A stretch of DNA of 64,000 bases from PLanc-01 sp034678485. Its GTDB lineage: Bacteria; Planctomycetota; Phycisphaerae; Sedimentisphaerales; Anaerobacaceae. The number at the start of each line of letters is the position of its first letter. The first letter of the stretch is position 1. Under the pieces are notes generated by a model. It did not search any database and was not told the DNA's origin. It saw nothing but the letters and a program-made list of their open reading frames with translations. Below are positions 34,801 to 43,507 of this stretch, piece by piece. The stretch lies in assembly GCA_034678485.1 (NCBI GenBank), contig JAXDBU010000134.1, forward strand, positions 1-64,000, read 5' to 3'. Position numbers and translations under genes: made by a program.

Positions 34801-36278
34801 CGATGGCGATTGCCCTGGGTGCAACCTCTGGCATCCTATGGATTCAGAACGAAGGAGACGCCGCCATTGGAAACGCCAACTCGGGCGACCGCCTGATGTT
34901 TGTGAGGTGGTCGGGCGACAAGTGGGAGGAGCCACAAGTGCTCTGGTCGGCGCCAAAGGGCATTTCCGGTTTCTCATACACAGCCGACGAGTTCGGCGAG
35001 GGAAATGTGGTCCTCGCTGTGGACGAAGACGGAGATCCCAACACCACGGCGGACTGCGAGCTCTACCGGCTTGCCACCGCAAGCGGCGCGTGGGAAACGG
35101 CGGTTCAACTGACCAGCGATTCCGCCGAAGACTCGCTCCCGACGCTGCTGGCGCCGGACGGCGTGCCGATGTGTGTCTGGACCGCCGACGGGACGCTGCT
35201 CTATTCGGCACTGTATGACTGGAATCCGAGAGAGGTCTACAGCGAATACACGCTCGCCAACGAGGCGCCGTCGCTCGACGGAGTCGCGATGCCGGGCGGT
35301 GCCGCCATCGCGTACACCGTGCAGGGCCCCAACGGTGTGGACATGGTCGCATCGTTCTATGATGCGGACCTCGATTGCTGGTCGCTGCCGCGGCAACTGA
35401 CCAGCGATGAGGACGCGGAGACGTCGGTGTCACTGGCCTGCGATGCCGACGAGCTGGTCGTCGCCTACCTGAAGACCCAGACTCTGCGGACCGGCATGGA
35501 CGTGGAGATCGAGGGCCAGATGGTGCACCTCGAGAATGTCCCACAGCCCGGGCGCACGGACCTGTACGTCCTGCAGCACGCTCTGGCCGATGACCTGGCC
35601 GTGATCTCGGATTCCCTGGTGGTGGAGCCTGCGAATCCCGCGCCGGGCACGGTCTCGACGGTTCGTGCGACCGTCGAGAATCGCGGCGATCTGCCGCTGC
35701 AGGACGTGGAGGTGGTCTTCTACGATGGCGATCCCGCTGGCGGAGGAGTCGTCATCGGCAATCCGCAGGTGATTGCAGGAACCCTGATCGCCGGTGGCAA
35801 GCAAGAGGTATCTGTCTCCTGGAACGTGCCCTCTAAGGAGAGTTCCCACGAGATCTTCGTCGCCGTGGATCCGAGTCTGGCGATCGAGGACCGCGACCGC
35901 TCGAACAACGAACTCTCAGTGCGCACGGTGCTGCCGGACCTGGTCATAGCGACGTGCTGGAGCACCGAAGTCTCCAGCACCACGATGGCCTTGACCGCGA
36001 GGGTCGTGAACGCCGGCGTCGTCCCTGCGAGTGGGTTTGACGTCTCTTGGCGACTCGGAGCGGTGGACGGTGAGGAGATCGGCTTCGGTGCGATCGGCTC
36101 GCTCATCGCGGGCGGAGCATACGAGACCACATTGCTGTGGGACACCAGCGGTCATTTGACTGTCGGGGAACACGTGCAGGTGTTTGCGGTGGTAGACGCT
36201 GCGGGGGACATTCTCGAATCCGATGAGGCGAACAACGTCTCCAGCCTCGCCGCGTTTCATGCCGTGCGCGGGCCCTGA
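31821..36278 (+). CDS. large secreted multidomain protein with CARDB domains
   Basis: A 1485-residue exported protein. ATG 31821 follows AGGAG by about eight bases and begins a signal peptide (MILLAVAMTTLALASSAEA). Two tandem repeats of about 95 residues (FGGLTWPYIWHQADWYWDGE and FGGLVSGATWDRAQWYVDGE) are followed by an Ig-like domain, a carboxypeptidase-regulatory-like domain near 325-400 (GTYTVSVSRDGYYAQSRSV), a long central region with beta-propeller-like or BNR-like strands, and two C-terminal CARDB adhesion domains (from about 1285), each with VENRGDLPL or VVNAGVVPA motifs and DRSNNELSV or DEANNVSSL ends. Such proteins act in surface adhesion or binding of extracellular matter. No cell-wall anchor or sorting signal is evident. 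Confidence 0.83.
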   Translation: MNRSHMILLAVAMTTLALASSAEAYTMERMYPPSASVSVPATWEARILTFHARFGGLTWPYIWHQADWYWDGELWYSDDGLGGQAVDSYCLFLGTEIGTHTIKVRAKYDSMPFGVHVWTDYLTWTLTIVDPETYTIERVNPVEESCRVPLTTSPEFKASFGGLVSGATWDRAQWYVDGELKKTEAMGGQADDSIFYPSFTTAGTHTVKVRALYWLSAYPVTTRDLTWTVVVEGHAPSGTMVSPSSPMTILQGTLQTFVLEGVDPADDLQFCDVFLDGIFQTSVPFSGAASGSTAEWTCTFNTLGTHRVWFTPIDSASNSGVACTWVVHVEAESQQAGLNILVVGLDAQGQATGALPDAKVDLAGPGAATTATVDGQGRLALAGLIAGTYTVSVSRDGYYAQSRSVSLAAGETKDEVFRLTPESQEPVAFDFASPDGKYFIEGLPGDLSFSCIVAWNGQPGSVNFNVGGTSYPAKVTDLGEGKALATLTIPAPADVVPCSEIEAVVETLEGKTAVLRTGDFVYNLDARLRYYGYLGEEYFGWKTSGPTLLTGAMTFYDKKEVSLVLFDTTSSSNPLSMKASLGYQHQLTYDPWTGIFTRSNGGFGRFNLSLKGTRGGIPLDFLGDGRIDVAANETILLAVWGCDAPTSTSSFRVSFAGKTGIGGPVVNVVSVAFPPAATPIRILQKTPVIGKLIDSLKLRLFMILGGGIIGKSDPTKPADCWFGTSSTSATLTFGLEAQMLFAYKKWGWNLEAGVYVGGTGTPEFQFCPDFVFEGVTLRAYVGVFASAWSFRYSGEVGMTIRLGPDQPGEVLAIASIPGSCPEGSWQPIGDSCLRWGRTNLLAVEDDSGGRLHSLSAQGESTREAVLVENVVPLANPVILSSVSDRQILFCLHDPNKPWYAATDIGMLRQADEQPWTLDRIADDLAAEFSPSVVTTDSGATLATWERVSGDASDANAPDQIAPHLEIVAAWFDPKTGFWSERQQLTSNAAADHQPMAIALGATSGILWIQNEGDAAIGNANSGDRLMFVRWSGDKWEEPQVLWSAPKGISGFSYTADEFGEGNVVLAVDEDGDPNTTADCELYRLATASGAWETAVQLTSDSAEDSLPTLLAPDGVPMCVWTADGTLLYSALYDWNPREVYSEYTLANEAPSLDGVAMPGGAAIAYTVQGPNGVDMVASFYDADLDCWSLPRQLTSDEDAETSVSLACDADELVVAYLKTQTLRTGMDVEIEGQMVHLENVPQPGRTDLYVLQHALADDLAVISDSLVVEPANPAPGTVSTVRATVENRGDLPLQDVEVVFYDGDPAGGGVVIGNPQVIAGTLIAGGKQEVSVSWNVPSKESSHEIFVAVDPSLAIEDRDRSNNELSVRTVLPDLVIATCWSTEVSSTTMALTARVVNAGVVPASGFDVSWRLGAVDGEEIGFGAIGSLIAGGAYETTLLWDTSGHLTVGEHVQVFAVVDAAGDILESDEANNVSSLAAFHAVRGP

Positions 36279-36508
36279 CCCGTGTGCACAGGAAGGAATC
36301 CGGAGTTCGAATTCACAGGCCAACGCGGAAATGGCCCTTTGTAGAGGGACTGTCGGCACGCGAAACCGCGCTCAGGAACGACCGATTTTGTTCCCGTTTT
36401 TTTGTTCGCCAAGCTCCGGCCGGCGCATAGAATATGTCGCGTAAGGTCGGGCGTTCAAGGTGGATCGTCACGTTGCGAACCCCTCCTGCAGGCGACCCTG
36501 AGGTGGCT

Positions 36509-36844
36509 ATGGAGTCGAAAGAGAAGATCTTGGTCGAAAACGGCACGGACGTCATGATCGTCACCTTCGAGGAAGAGACGATTCTGGAGGACCAGCAGAT
36601 CCGCAAGCTGGAGCGAGCGTTGTTGCCCATCATTCGCAAGAGCCCGCACAAGCGGCTTGTCCTGAATTTCGCCAAGGTCAAGTTCATGTCCTCGGCCTTC
36701 CTCGGCCTGCTGGTCAAGGTCCACAAACGGGTCATCGAAGCAGGCGGCCACCTGCAGTTGTTCAATCTCGATCCCAAGATCCAGAAGGTCTTCGAGATCA
36801 CTCAACTGGTGAAGGTCTTCGACATCGTCCGCAGCGACGAATAG
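36509..36844 (+). CDS. STAS-domain anti-sigma factor antagonist-like protein
   Basis: A 111-residue protein that consists of one STAS domain: VTFEEETILEDQQIRKLERAL, then the central strand LVLNFAKVKFMSSAFLGLLV with Ser-Ser at the position phosphorylated in SpoIIAA-type antagonists, and a final helix. In such partner-switching systems the unphosphorylated protein binds an anti-sigma kinase; no kinase or phosphatase is beside it. The ATG 36509 is chosen because it opens the domain directly, with GAGGTG before it; the frame is open 75 bases further up. Confidence 0.87.
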   Translation: MESKEKILVENGTDVMIVTFEEETILEDQQIRKLERALLPIIRKSPHKRLVLNFAKVKFMSSAFLGLLVKVHKRVIEAGGHLQLFNLDPKIQKVFEITQLVKVFDIVRSDE

Positions 36845-36860
36845 AAATCCTGTAGCCGAT

Positions 36861-37640
36861 TCAGAGCATCATCAGGCTCAGCGCCATGATGAGCATGCCG
36901 AGGACAACGCCGGTAATGACCAGGTGCCCATGGCCGTAGCGGTGGGCCATGGGCAGCAGCTCGTCGAGCGAGATGTAGATCATGATGCCTGCAACGAAGG
37001 CCAGAATCCCGGCCAGCACCGCCGGCTTCAGGAAGGGCATCAGCACCAGAAAGCCAATCAGGGCGCCGAGGGGCTCGGAGAGCCCGGAGACAAAGGAATA
37101 GAGGAACGCCTTGTTCTTGTTCCCGGTCGCGTAGAAGATCGGCACCGAGACGGCGATTCCCTCAGGGATGTTGTGGATCGCGATGGCGATGGCAATGAAG
37201 GCCCCGACGTGTACGTCGCTCAGGGCCGCGGCAAAGGTAGCCAACCCCTCGGGTAGATTGTGGATGCCGATCGCCAGCGCGGTCAGCACGCCGGCCCGCA
37301 TAAGATGGTGCCCGGCATCGGGCGACTCCGGCTGGTCCAAGCCCTCATAGTTGTGCGGGTTCTCCGGCTCCGGCACCAGCAGATCGACCACCGCGATAAA
37401 GGCAATCCCGCCAAAGAAAAACAGCACACTCAGGGCGTTGCCCACCCTCTCCACAGCGCTGGGCAGCAACTCCATAAAGGAGACATAGACCATCACGCCT
37501 GCCGACAAGCCGAGCGAAAACGACAGATAGATGACCTTGGGCCGCTTGATGAAATACGCGATCGCGCTGCCGATGCCGGTCGATAACCCCGCCAGCAAGG
37601 TCAGCGTCAGAGCAACTCCCACATTCCCGGATGCAGCCAT
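36861..37640 (-). CDS. zupT: ZIP family metal transporter (ZupT-like)
   Basis: A 259-residue membrane protein with eight predicted segments. The two metal-binding family signatures HNLPEGLATF and HNIPEGIAVS lie in segments four and five, and ELLPSAV and DELLPMAHRYGHGH lie at the ends of segments two and seven. ZupT proteins import zinc and other divalent metals down their gradient. Length and order match the bacterial family, and the histidine-rich loop seen in eukaryotic ZIPs is absent. It is convergent with the STAS gene and divergent from iorA, so it is probably a single-gene unit. Confidence 0.93.
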   Translation of the reverse strand: MAASGNVGVALTLTLLAGLSTGIGSAIAYFIKRPKVIYLSFSLGLSAGVMVYVSFMELLPSAVERVGNALSVLFFFGGIAFIAVVDLLVPEPENPHNYEGLDQPESPDAGHHLMRAGVLTALAIGIHNLPEGLATFAAALSDVHVGAFIAIAIAIHNIPEGIAVSVPIFYATGNKNKAFLYSFVSGLSEPLGALIGFLVLMPFLKPAVLAGILAFVAGIMIYISLDELLPMAHRYGHGHLVITGVVLGMLIMALSLMML

Positions 37641-38190
37641 ATCAAATCCTGCTCAAGAGCCTGTTGTCACAGAACCCGCAGTGCTCTTCGGCCAATCAGG
37701 TTCATCTCTTGGCGGCACAGCGTTTGTGCAAACCCCGCAACTGGTCGTGGCGCGACGAGACAGCCATGAGCCCCCTACTGCCTGCAATCAGTTCCTATAT
37801 GGGAAGGAGATTGTATCCGCGAGGCATCCTTCGATCAAGCGCCCTGCCCGGCGAGATTTCCCTGTGGGTGCATGACCATTCCTGCGTCGCTCTGCCGCTG
37901 GAGCAACTCGTCCGCTCGCAAGGCGAATTCCTCCGGTGCAGCAACCGACGTTCATGGGGCATCCTCCGCCAGCTATGGTTCGTCTCGCCTGTTTGGAGTT
38001 TCGCGTTGACGCCGTCTTGACCCGCCTGAAGGCGGAACTCCAGACCTCGCAACGACGGTCATGCACCCGTCATGCGCCTCGGACGGGTCCGCGCCTTTAC
38101 TCAAAGCCCCCCGTCGGGTAATATAGAGGTTCTTGAAACATGTGGATACTCCGATATCCCAAACAGATCGCTTATCTTGGGAGAACATTT
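37641..38190. other. divergent intergenic region
   Basis: About 550 bases between zupT and iorA with no supported gene. A CCGCCTGAAGGCGG palindrome near 38022-38036 resembles other genomic palindromes here. A promoter for iorA is proposed separately. Confidence 0.4.
38096..38124 (+). promoter_or_regulatory. possible iorA promoter
   Basis: TTTACT (38096-38101) and TAATAT (38119-38124) are 17 bases apart, both four of six matches to the sigma-70 consensus. They lie about 65 bases before the proposed start codon. Confidence 0.4.
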
Positions 38191-39948
38191 TTGAGGAGAT
38201 TGCTAAGTGCTAATGAGGCCATCGCACGCGCCGCCTACGAGTCGGGCGTGACGGTCGCGACAGGTTATCCGGGCACCCCGTCGACGGAAATCCTGGAGAA
38301 CGTGGTTCAGTACAAAGGCGACATCTACTGTGAGTGGTCGCCGAACGAGAAGGTGGCCTTCGAGGTCGCAGCGGCTGCGGCATGTGCCGGGGCGCGGTCC
38401 ATCGTCACAATGAAGCACGTTGGGCTCAACGTCGCGGCCGATCCGCTCATGACGCTCAGTTACATCGGCGTCGAAGGGGGTATGGTCATCGTCGTCGCCG
38501 ACGACCCGGGCATGCACTCCTCGCAGAACGAGCAGGACACACGGAATTACGCCCGCTTCGCGAAGATTCCGCTGTTTGAGCCCTCCGACAGCCAGGAGGC
38601 GAAGGACTTCGTCGCTGTGGCGATTCGCGTCTCGGAGGAGTTCAAGACGCCGGTGATTCTGCGGACGACCACGCGGGTCAGCCACTCGCGGAGCCTGGTC
38701 GAATTAGGGGAACGGACCGCAAATCCCAAGACGATCGGCCTGGAGAAGAATCCGCCGCGATTCGTGCCGGTTCCGCTGTGGGGTCGTCCCATGCGGCGCA
38801 AGGTCGAGGAGCGGCTCACGCAGTTGAAGCAGGCTGCGGCAACCTCCCCGGTCAATCGGATCGAATGGCGGGACCGCTCGCTCGGGATCGTGACGCATAG
38901 CATCGCGTATCAGTACGTTCGCGAGGTCTGGCCGGAGGCGTCCGTGCTCAAGCTGGGCATGGCGTATCCCTTCCCGGACTCGCTTCTCAGCGAATTCGCG
39001 GCGGGCGTCGAGAAACTGCTCGTCGTCGAGGAATTGGACGATTTCCTGCAGGAACACATCAAGGCGCTGGGCATTCCCTGCGTGGGGCGCGAGTTCGTGC
39101 CCGGCATCGGCGAGCTATCCGTCACCGTGCTGCAGCAGAGTCGCGCCGCGATGGAAGGGCGTCAACTCGTCCCGATCCCGGCGCCGAAATACGCGGACGA
39201 GCTTCCCGCTCGACCTCCGGTCCTGTGTCCCGGCTGCCCCCATCGCGGGATCTTCCACGCGCTGGGCAAGCACGACGTGATCGTCACCGGGGACATCGGC
39301 TGTTACAGCCTGGGCACGTTCAAGCCGCTCAACCGCTTGGACATCATCCTGTGCATGGGCGGCGGCGTCTCGATGGCCCACGGCTTGGACAAGGCGGGCG
39401 ACCCGCGAACCGTCATCGGCATCGTGGGCGACTCGACCTTCTTCCACTCGGGCATCACCGGCCTGCTGGATATCGCCTACAACAAAGGCTGTTCGACCAT
39501 CATCGTGGTGGACAACCGCACGACCGCCATGACGGGACACCAGGAGAATCCGGGCACCGGCCTGACGCTGATGGGCGAGAGCACCGTCGCGGCTTCGATC
39601 GAGCAGATCGGACGAGCCTGTGGCATCCAGCGGGTCCGGACGGTGAACCCCTATGACAGCAAGCAGACGGAAAAGGTGATTGCCGAGGAGATCCACGTAA
39701 AAGAGCCCTCGCTGATCGTCTCGCGGGCGCCCTGTCCGCTGCGGGAGCACAAGCGGGTCGGACCGGTTCGACGGATCGATCCGGAGAAGTGCAAGGCCTG
39801 CAAGGCGTGTCTGAAACTGGGCTGTCCGGCCATTGACGGCGCCGGCGCCAAGCCGCGAATCGACGGATTCCTGTGCAACGGGTGCAGCCTGTGCGAGCAG
39901 GTCTGCCGATTCGGAGCGATCACGACCACGCAGGAGGACGCGGAATGA
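38191..39948 (+). CDS. iorA: indolepyruvate:ferredoxin oxidoreductase, alpha subunit
   Basis: A 585-residue subunit of the enzyme that decarboxylates aryl pyruvates to aryl-acetyl-CoA while reducing ferredoxin. It opens LLSANEAIARAAYESGV, then the pyrimidine-domain pattern TGYPGTPSTEI. The thiamine-diphosphate domain is GDIGCYSLG, GGGVSMAHG, GIVGDSTFFHSG and VDNRTTAMTGHQENPGTG. The C-terminus carries two [4Fe-4S] sites (CKACKACLKLGCP and CNGCSLCEQVCRFG). TTG at 38191 is chosen as start because it gives the usual MxxLLSANEA beginning and has GGGAG seven bases upstream; the ATG at 38140 has no such support. It overlaps iorB by ATGA, and paaK overlaps iorB. Confidence 0.95.
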   Translation: MRRLLSANEAIARAAYESGVTVATGYPGTPSTEILENVVQYKGDIYCEWSPNEKVAFEVAAAAACAGARSIVTMKHVGLNVAADPLMTLSYIGVEGGMVIVVADDPGMHSSQNEQDTRNYARFAKIPLFEPSDSQEAKDFVAVAIRVSEEFKTPVILRTTTRVSHSRSLVELGERTANPKTIGLEKNPPRFVPVPLWGRPMRRKVEERLTQLKQAAATSPVNRIEWRDRSLGIVTHSIAYQYVREVWPEASVLKLGMAYPFPDSLLSEFAAGVEKLLVVEELDDFLQEHIKALGIPCVGREFVPGIGELSVTVLQQSRAAMEGRQLVPIPAPKYADELPARPPVLCPGCPHRGIFHALGKHDVIVTGDIGCYSLGTFKPLNRLDIILCMGGGVSMAHGLDKAGDPRTVIGIVGDSTFFHSGITGLLDIAYNKGCSTIIVVDNRTTAMTGHQENPGTGLTLMGESTVAASIEQIGRACGIQRVRTVNPYDSKQTEKVIAEEIHVKEPSLIVSRAPCPLREHKRVGPVRRIDPEKCKACKACLKLGCPAIDGAGAKPRIDGFLCNGCSLCEQVCRFGAITTTQEDAE

Positions 39949-40529
39949 ATAACACGGAGACAACGAGCGTGGTCCTGGTCGGCGTCGGCGGCCAGGGAAT
40001 CCTCCTGGCCAGCGAGATTGTCGCTCAGACCGCGATGGTGGCCGGCTTCGATGTCAAGACGAACGAGGTTCACGGCATGGCGCAGCGCGGCGGATCGGTC
40101 GTCGCGCAGATTCGCTACGGACGCCAGGTGCACAGTCCGCTGGTGAGCAAGGGCACAGCCAGCGTATTGGGGGCTCTGGAGCGGATCGAAGCATTGCGAT
40201 ATGCCGACTACCTGGCGCCGGGCGGCCTGGTCGTCGTCAACAGCCAGGTGATTACGCCGGTGACGGTCTCGATGGGAGCCGCACGGTATCCGGATGACGC
40301 CGAAGCGAAGCTGCGCGACCAGTTCGATCGGCTGATCTATGTGGACGCAGGGGCGAAAGCAATCGAGCTGGGCAATATTCGCGTGGCGAACGTGATCCTG
40401 CTCGGGGCCCTGTCCACTGGTTTGGATCTTCCGCTCGACGCCTGGCGAACCGGTGTCGCGAACTGCGTGAAACCGCAATACAGAGACCTGAACGTGCAGG
40501 CGTTCGAGGTCGGGAGGAATTTGGCATGA
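39945..40529 (+). CDS. iorB: indolepyruvate:ferredoxin oxidoreductase, beta subunit
   Basis: A 194-residue gamma-type domain subunit: VVLVGVGGQGILLASEI at the start, EVHGMAQRGGSVVAQIRYG in the middle and NVILLGALS near the end, all characteristic. It pairs with IorA. AGGAGG stands eight bases before the ATG, which overlaps the iorA stop. Translation coupling with the next gene (ATGA at 40526) supports co-expression with the CoA ligase. Confidence 0.95.
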   Translation: MNNTETTSVVLVGVGGQGILLASEIVAQTAMVAGFDVKTNEVHGMAQRGGSVVAQIRYGRQVHSPLVSKGTASVLGALERIEALRYADYLAPGGLVVVNSQVITPVTVSMGAARYPDDAEAKLRDQFDRLIYVDAGAKAIELGNIRVANVILLGALSTGLDLPLDAWRTGVANCVKPQYRDLNVQAFEVGRNLA

Positions 40530-41812
40530 GCGCGTTCTTTCAGGAGGCGCTGGAAACTGCATCCTTAGACGAGATCCGTTCTCTCCAGACGAGCCGGCTC
40601 AAGAAGATGGTTCGGCATGTGTACGAGCATAACGAGGTCTACCGCGAGCGTCTGAAGGCGCGTGGCGTCGGACCCGAGGGGGTCCGGTCGCTCGACGATC
40701 TTCGCAAGCTGCCCCTGATGAACAAGGAGCTGTTGCGGGAAACCTATCCGATGAAGCTCCTGTGCGTGCCGGCCAGCGAGATCATCGAGATGCACATGTC
40801 CAGCGGCTCGACGGGCGCCCCGATCGTCATGCCTTACACGAGGGCGGATTTGCAGCAGTGGGCGGAGTGCATGGCTCGCTGCTATTTCATGGCGGGCGCC
40901 CGGGCGAGCGACCCGGTTCAGATCACGCCGTCGTTCGGCCTGTTCAACGGCGGGTTCGGCATGTATCACGGCGCCAGGGCGGCGGGGCTGTTCATCATCC
41001 CGACCGGCGCGGGCAACACGCCGAGACAGATCCGCCTGGCCCAGGACTTCGGCACTCGCGTCGTCACGGGCGTCGTCAGCTACGGAATCCGGATCATGGA
41101 GGTCCTGCAGGAGATGTCCGAGACGCTGCCCCAGCTCAAGATCGGCATCTTCGGCGCCGAGGTCTTCTCGGATTCGATGAAACAAAAGATGAAATCCGGC
41201 CTGGGCATCGATGTGTTCGACATCTACGGCATGACCGAGACCGGCGGTGTCGGCACGCTGGGCCAGGATTGCCCGGCCCACCACGGTATCCACGTCTGGG
41301 AAGACCACTACGTCCTGGAAGTGCTGGAGCCCAAGAGCGAGACGCCGGTCGCCGACGGGCAAGAGGGCGAGCTGGTGGTGACCTCGCTGACGCGAGAGGC
41401 GCTGCCGGTGATTCGCTTCCGCACGGGCGACCTGACGCGGGTTCTGAGCCGGGACAAGTGCGCGTGCGGGCGCACCCACGTTCGAATCGCTCCGATCACC
41501 GGGCGCGTGGACGACATGCTCATCGTCAAGGGGGTCAATTTCTTCCCGAAGCAGATCGAGCAGGCCTTGATGCAAATCCCGGGCGTCGGCGCCAACTACC
41601 AGATCATTCTCGAAGACGTCGACGGCGTGCGGGATGTTACCGTCAACGTCGAGGCCGAACCCCAGGTGACTGGCTTCACGGTCGAGAAGGTGCTGAAAGA
41701 GGCCTTGGGCTTCAGTCCTAAGGGCGATGTGTTCGCCATTGGCGCATTGCCGCGCCAGCAGGGCAAGGCCCAGCGCGTTTTCCGTAGAGACAAGGACGGG
41801 AACCTGACGTAA
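40526..41812 (+). CDS. paaK: phenylacetate-CoA ligase-like adenylate-forming enzyme
   Basis: A 428-residue AMP-forming ligase of the PaaK family (usual length about 430). It has the phosphate loop MSSGSTGAPIVMPYTRAD, the adenylate motif DIYGMTETGGVGTL, the hinge region RFRTGDLTR and a C-terminal domain with GRVDDMLIVKGVNFFP. PaaK converts phenylacetate or indoleacetate to the CoA thioester. Overlap with iorB suggests that IorAB and this enzyme interconvert aryl-pyruvate, aryl-acetyl-CoA and aryl-acetate, and the ligase run in reverse would give ATP from the CoA ester; the direction is inference. The exact aryl substrate cannot be told. Confidence 0.9.
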   Translation: MSAFFQEALETASLDEIRSLQTSRLKKMVRHVYEHNEVYRERLKARGVGPEGVRSLDDLRKLPLMNKELLRETYPMKLLCVPASEIIEMHMSSGSTGAPIVMPYTRADLQQWAECMARCYFMAGARASDPVQITPSFGLFNGGFGMYHGARAAGLFIIPTGAGNTPRQIRLAQDFGTRVVTGVVSYGIRIMEVLQEMSETLPQLKIGIFGAEVFSDSMKQKMKSGLGIDVFDIYGMTETGGVGTLGQDCPAHHGIHVWEDHYVLEVLEPKSETPVADGQEGELVVTSLTREALPVIRFRTGDLTRVLSRDKCACGRTHVRIAPITGRVDDMLIVKGVNFFPKQIEQALMQIPGVGANYQIILEDVDGVRDVTVNVEAEPQVTGFTVEKVLKEALGFSPKGDVFAIGALPRQQGKAQRVFRRDKDGNLT

Positions 41813-41865
41813 CCGGGTCCCCCAAGATTTAGGATCAACCCTGTATCCAGAAAGGGGAGAGAGCC

Positions 41866-42909
41866 ATGAACAAGCATGTAGTTGCGGTGGTGGTTGCGGC
41901 GGCAGTGCTGTCGCTCCTTGCGTTCGGCTGCGTCAAGAAGGCCGGCCAAAAGGGCGGTCCAAGTCAGGCGAAGGTGATCAAGCTGACGTACGCGAATTTC
42001 CCTCCGGCCCCGACGTTCCCCTGTGTACAGATGGAACGATGGAAGCAAGAGGTGGAGAAACGCACCAACGGCAAGGTCGCGGTCGAGACCTATCCCGGCG
42101 GAACGCTGCTCGACGCGAAAGACATCATGGACGGCGTCATCGGGGGCCAGGCGGATATCGGCTGTCTGTGCATGGCCTACCAGCCCGGGCGGTTCGCGGT
42201 CACCAACGCCACCTCCCTGCCCCTGGGAATTCCCAATGCCAAGGTGGGCAGCCAGGTCCTCTGGGACGTGTACACCAAGCACAAGCCCCAGGAGTTCAAG
42301 GACGTGAAAGTCCTGACCATGTTCGCCTGCGCCCCGTCGAACATCATGTCGAGCAAGCCGATTCGCACGCTGGCCGACGTCAAGGGGCAGGACCTGAGAG
42401 CCAGCGGCGGCGCCGCAGAGATCCTCCAGGCCTGGGGCGCCAATCAGGTCGGCATGCCGATGAGCGACGCGCCCGAGGCCCTGCAGAAGGGGACCGTGCA
42501 AGGTCTGTTCTCCTCCGTCGAAGTGATGAAGGACTTCAAGTTCGCGGAGCAGTGCAAGTTCGTCACGCTCACCGACACGGTGATCTATCCCTTCGCGGTC
42601 GTGATGAACAAGGCCAAGTGGGACAGCCTTCCGCAGGACGTTCAGAAGGTCATGGACGATCTGGCTGTGGAGCAGTGTCTCTGGACCGGCGAATACATGG
42701 ACAACCACTGCACCGAATCCCTTGAATGGTCGAAGACGGATCAGCAGGTCGAGGTGATCTCGCTGTCCGCGGAAGAGAAGGCACAATGGGACAAGGCGCT
42801 GGAGCCGATGACCGCCGCCTGGATCGAAGCCAACACCCAGAAGGGTCTGCCTGCGGCTCAGATCGTCGCGGACATCAAGGCCTCCATTGCGGCCCATCGT
42901 GGTAAATAG
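41866..42909 (+). CDS. dctP: TRAP transporter solute-binding lipoprotein (DctP family)
   Basis: A 347-residue periplasmic receptor. The signal peptide ends in a lipobox (LLAFGC), so it is probably membrane-anchored, which is less usual for DctP. The DctP signature includes FPPAPTFPCVQMERWKQEVE, GKVAVETYPGGTLL and DIMDGVIGGQADIG. The conserved arginine that binds the carboxylate in most DctP proteins lies in the segment DLRASGGAAEILQAWG. It precedes dctQ and dctM, and the IorAB-PaaK genes are upstream on the same strand, so an aromatic carboxylate is the likely cargo. A purine-rich ribosome site (AAAGGGGAGAGAG) precedes the ATG. Confidence 0.92.
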   Translation: MNKHVVAVVVAAAVLSLLAFGCVKKAGQKGGPSQAKVIKLTYANFPPAPTFPCVQMERWKQEVEKRTNGKVAVETYPGGTLLDAKDIMDGVIGGQADIGCLCMAYQPGRFAVTNATSLPLGIPNAKVGSQVLWDVYTKHKPQEFKDVKVLTMFACAPSNIMSSKPIRTLADVKGQDLRASGGAAEILQAWGANQVGMPMSDAPEALQKGTVQGLFSSVEVMKDFKFAEQCKFVTLTDTVIYPFAVVMNKAKWDSLPQDVQKVMDDLAVEQCLWTGEYMDNHCTESLEWSKTDQQVEVISLSAEEKAQWDKALEPMTAAWIEANTQKGLPAAQIVADIKASIAAHRGK

Positions 42910-42991
42910 TCGCCGGATCAGGCAGCCATTGTGCGAAGAACCAGTCGCAGAACGCATTGCGACGCGTATGGTGACAAGGGGAGAAACGCGG

Positions 42992-43507
42992 ATGATTGAC
43001 TTGCTCGTCAAGTTGGAGAGACTCGTGCAAAGGGCGCTGCTGGCGGCGGGCGCCCTGTTCCTGCTGATCATGGTCGGCCTGACCAGCGCGGACATCGGTA
43101 TACGCCTCTTCGCGGCGCCCATTCCGGGCGTCTACGAGTTGATGGGATACTTCGGCGCCCTGGTCATTGCCTGCTCGCTCGCGTATACGCAGCGCCGCAA
43201 GGACCATATCGCCGTGGACATCTTGGTCACGCACTATCCCAAGACCGTGAGAAAAGTCTTGGAGATCACCAATCGAGCCGTGTGCATGCTCTTCAGCGGG
43301 CTGGCTGCCTGGCAGATCGGCAGACTGGCTACCACTTTGATGAAGAGCGGTGAACTGACCGAGACCCTGCGGATCGTCTACTATCCTTTCGCCTACGGGG
43401 TTGCCGCCGGGTTTGGCCTGCTGGCCGTCGTGTTCCTGGCAGAACTGATCCGCGGTTTTGCCCCAGTCCGTGCAGAAACTGAATCAGAACAGGAGCAGCC
43501 GGTATGA
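42992..43507 (+). CDS. dctQ: TRAP transporter small membrane subunit (DctQ family)
   Basis: A 171-residue protein with four membrane segments: ALLAAGALFLLIMVGLTSAD, then YFGALVIACSLAYTQRRKDHI with the family-typical R-x-x-H-I after segment two, and two further ones. It couples the binding protein to the large permease. AAGGGGAG lies before the ATG at 42992; the upstream open frame is not protein-like. The stop overlaps the dctM start. Confidence 0.9.
   Translation: MIDLLVKLERLVQRALLAAGALFLLIMVGLTSADIGIRLFAAPIPGVYELMGYFGALVIACSLAYTQRRKDHIAVDILVTHYPKTVRKVLEITNRAVCMLFSGLAAWQIGRLATTLMKSGELTETLRIVYYPFAYGVAAGFGLLAVVFLAELIRGFAPVRAETESEQEQPV

Noticed and set aside
36276..36345. Readthrough of the UGA ending the CARDB protein
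   Set aside because: The following in-frame codons show no motif, no hairpin at the SECIS distance and no paralogue to compare.
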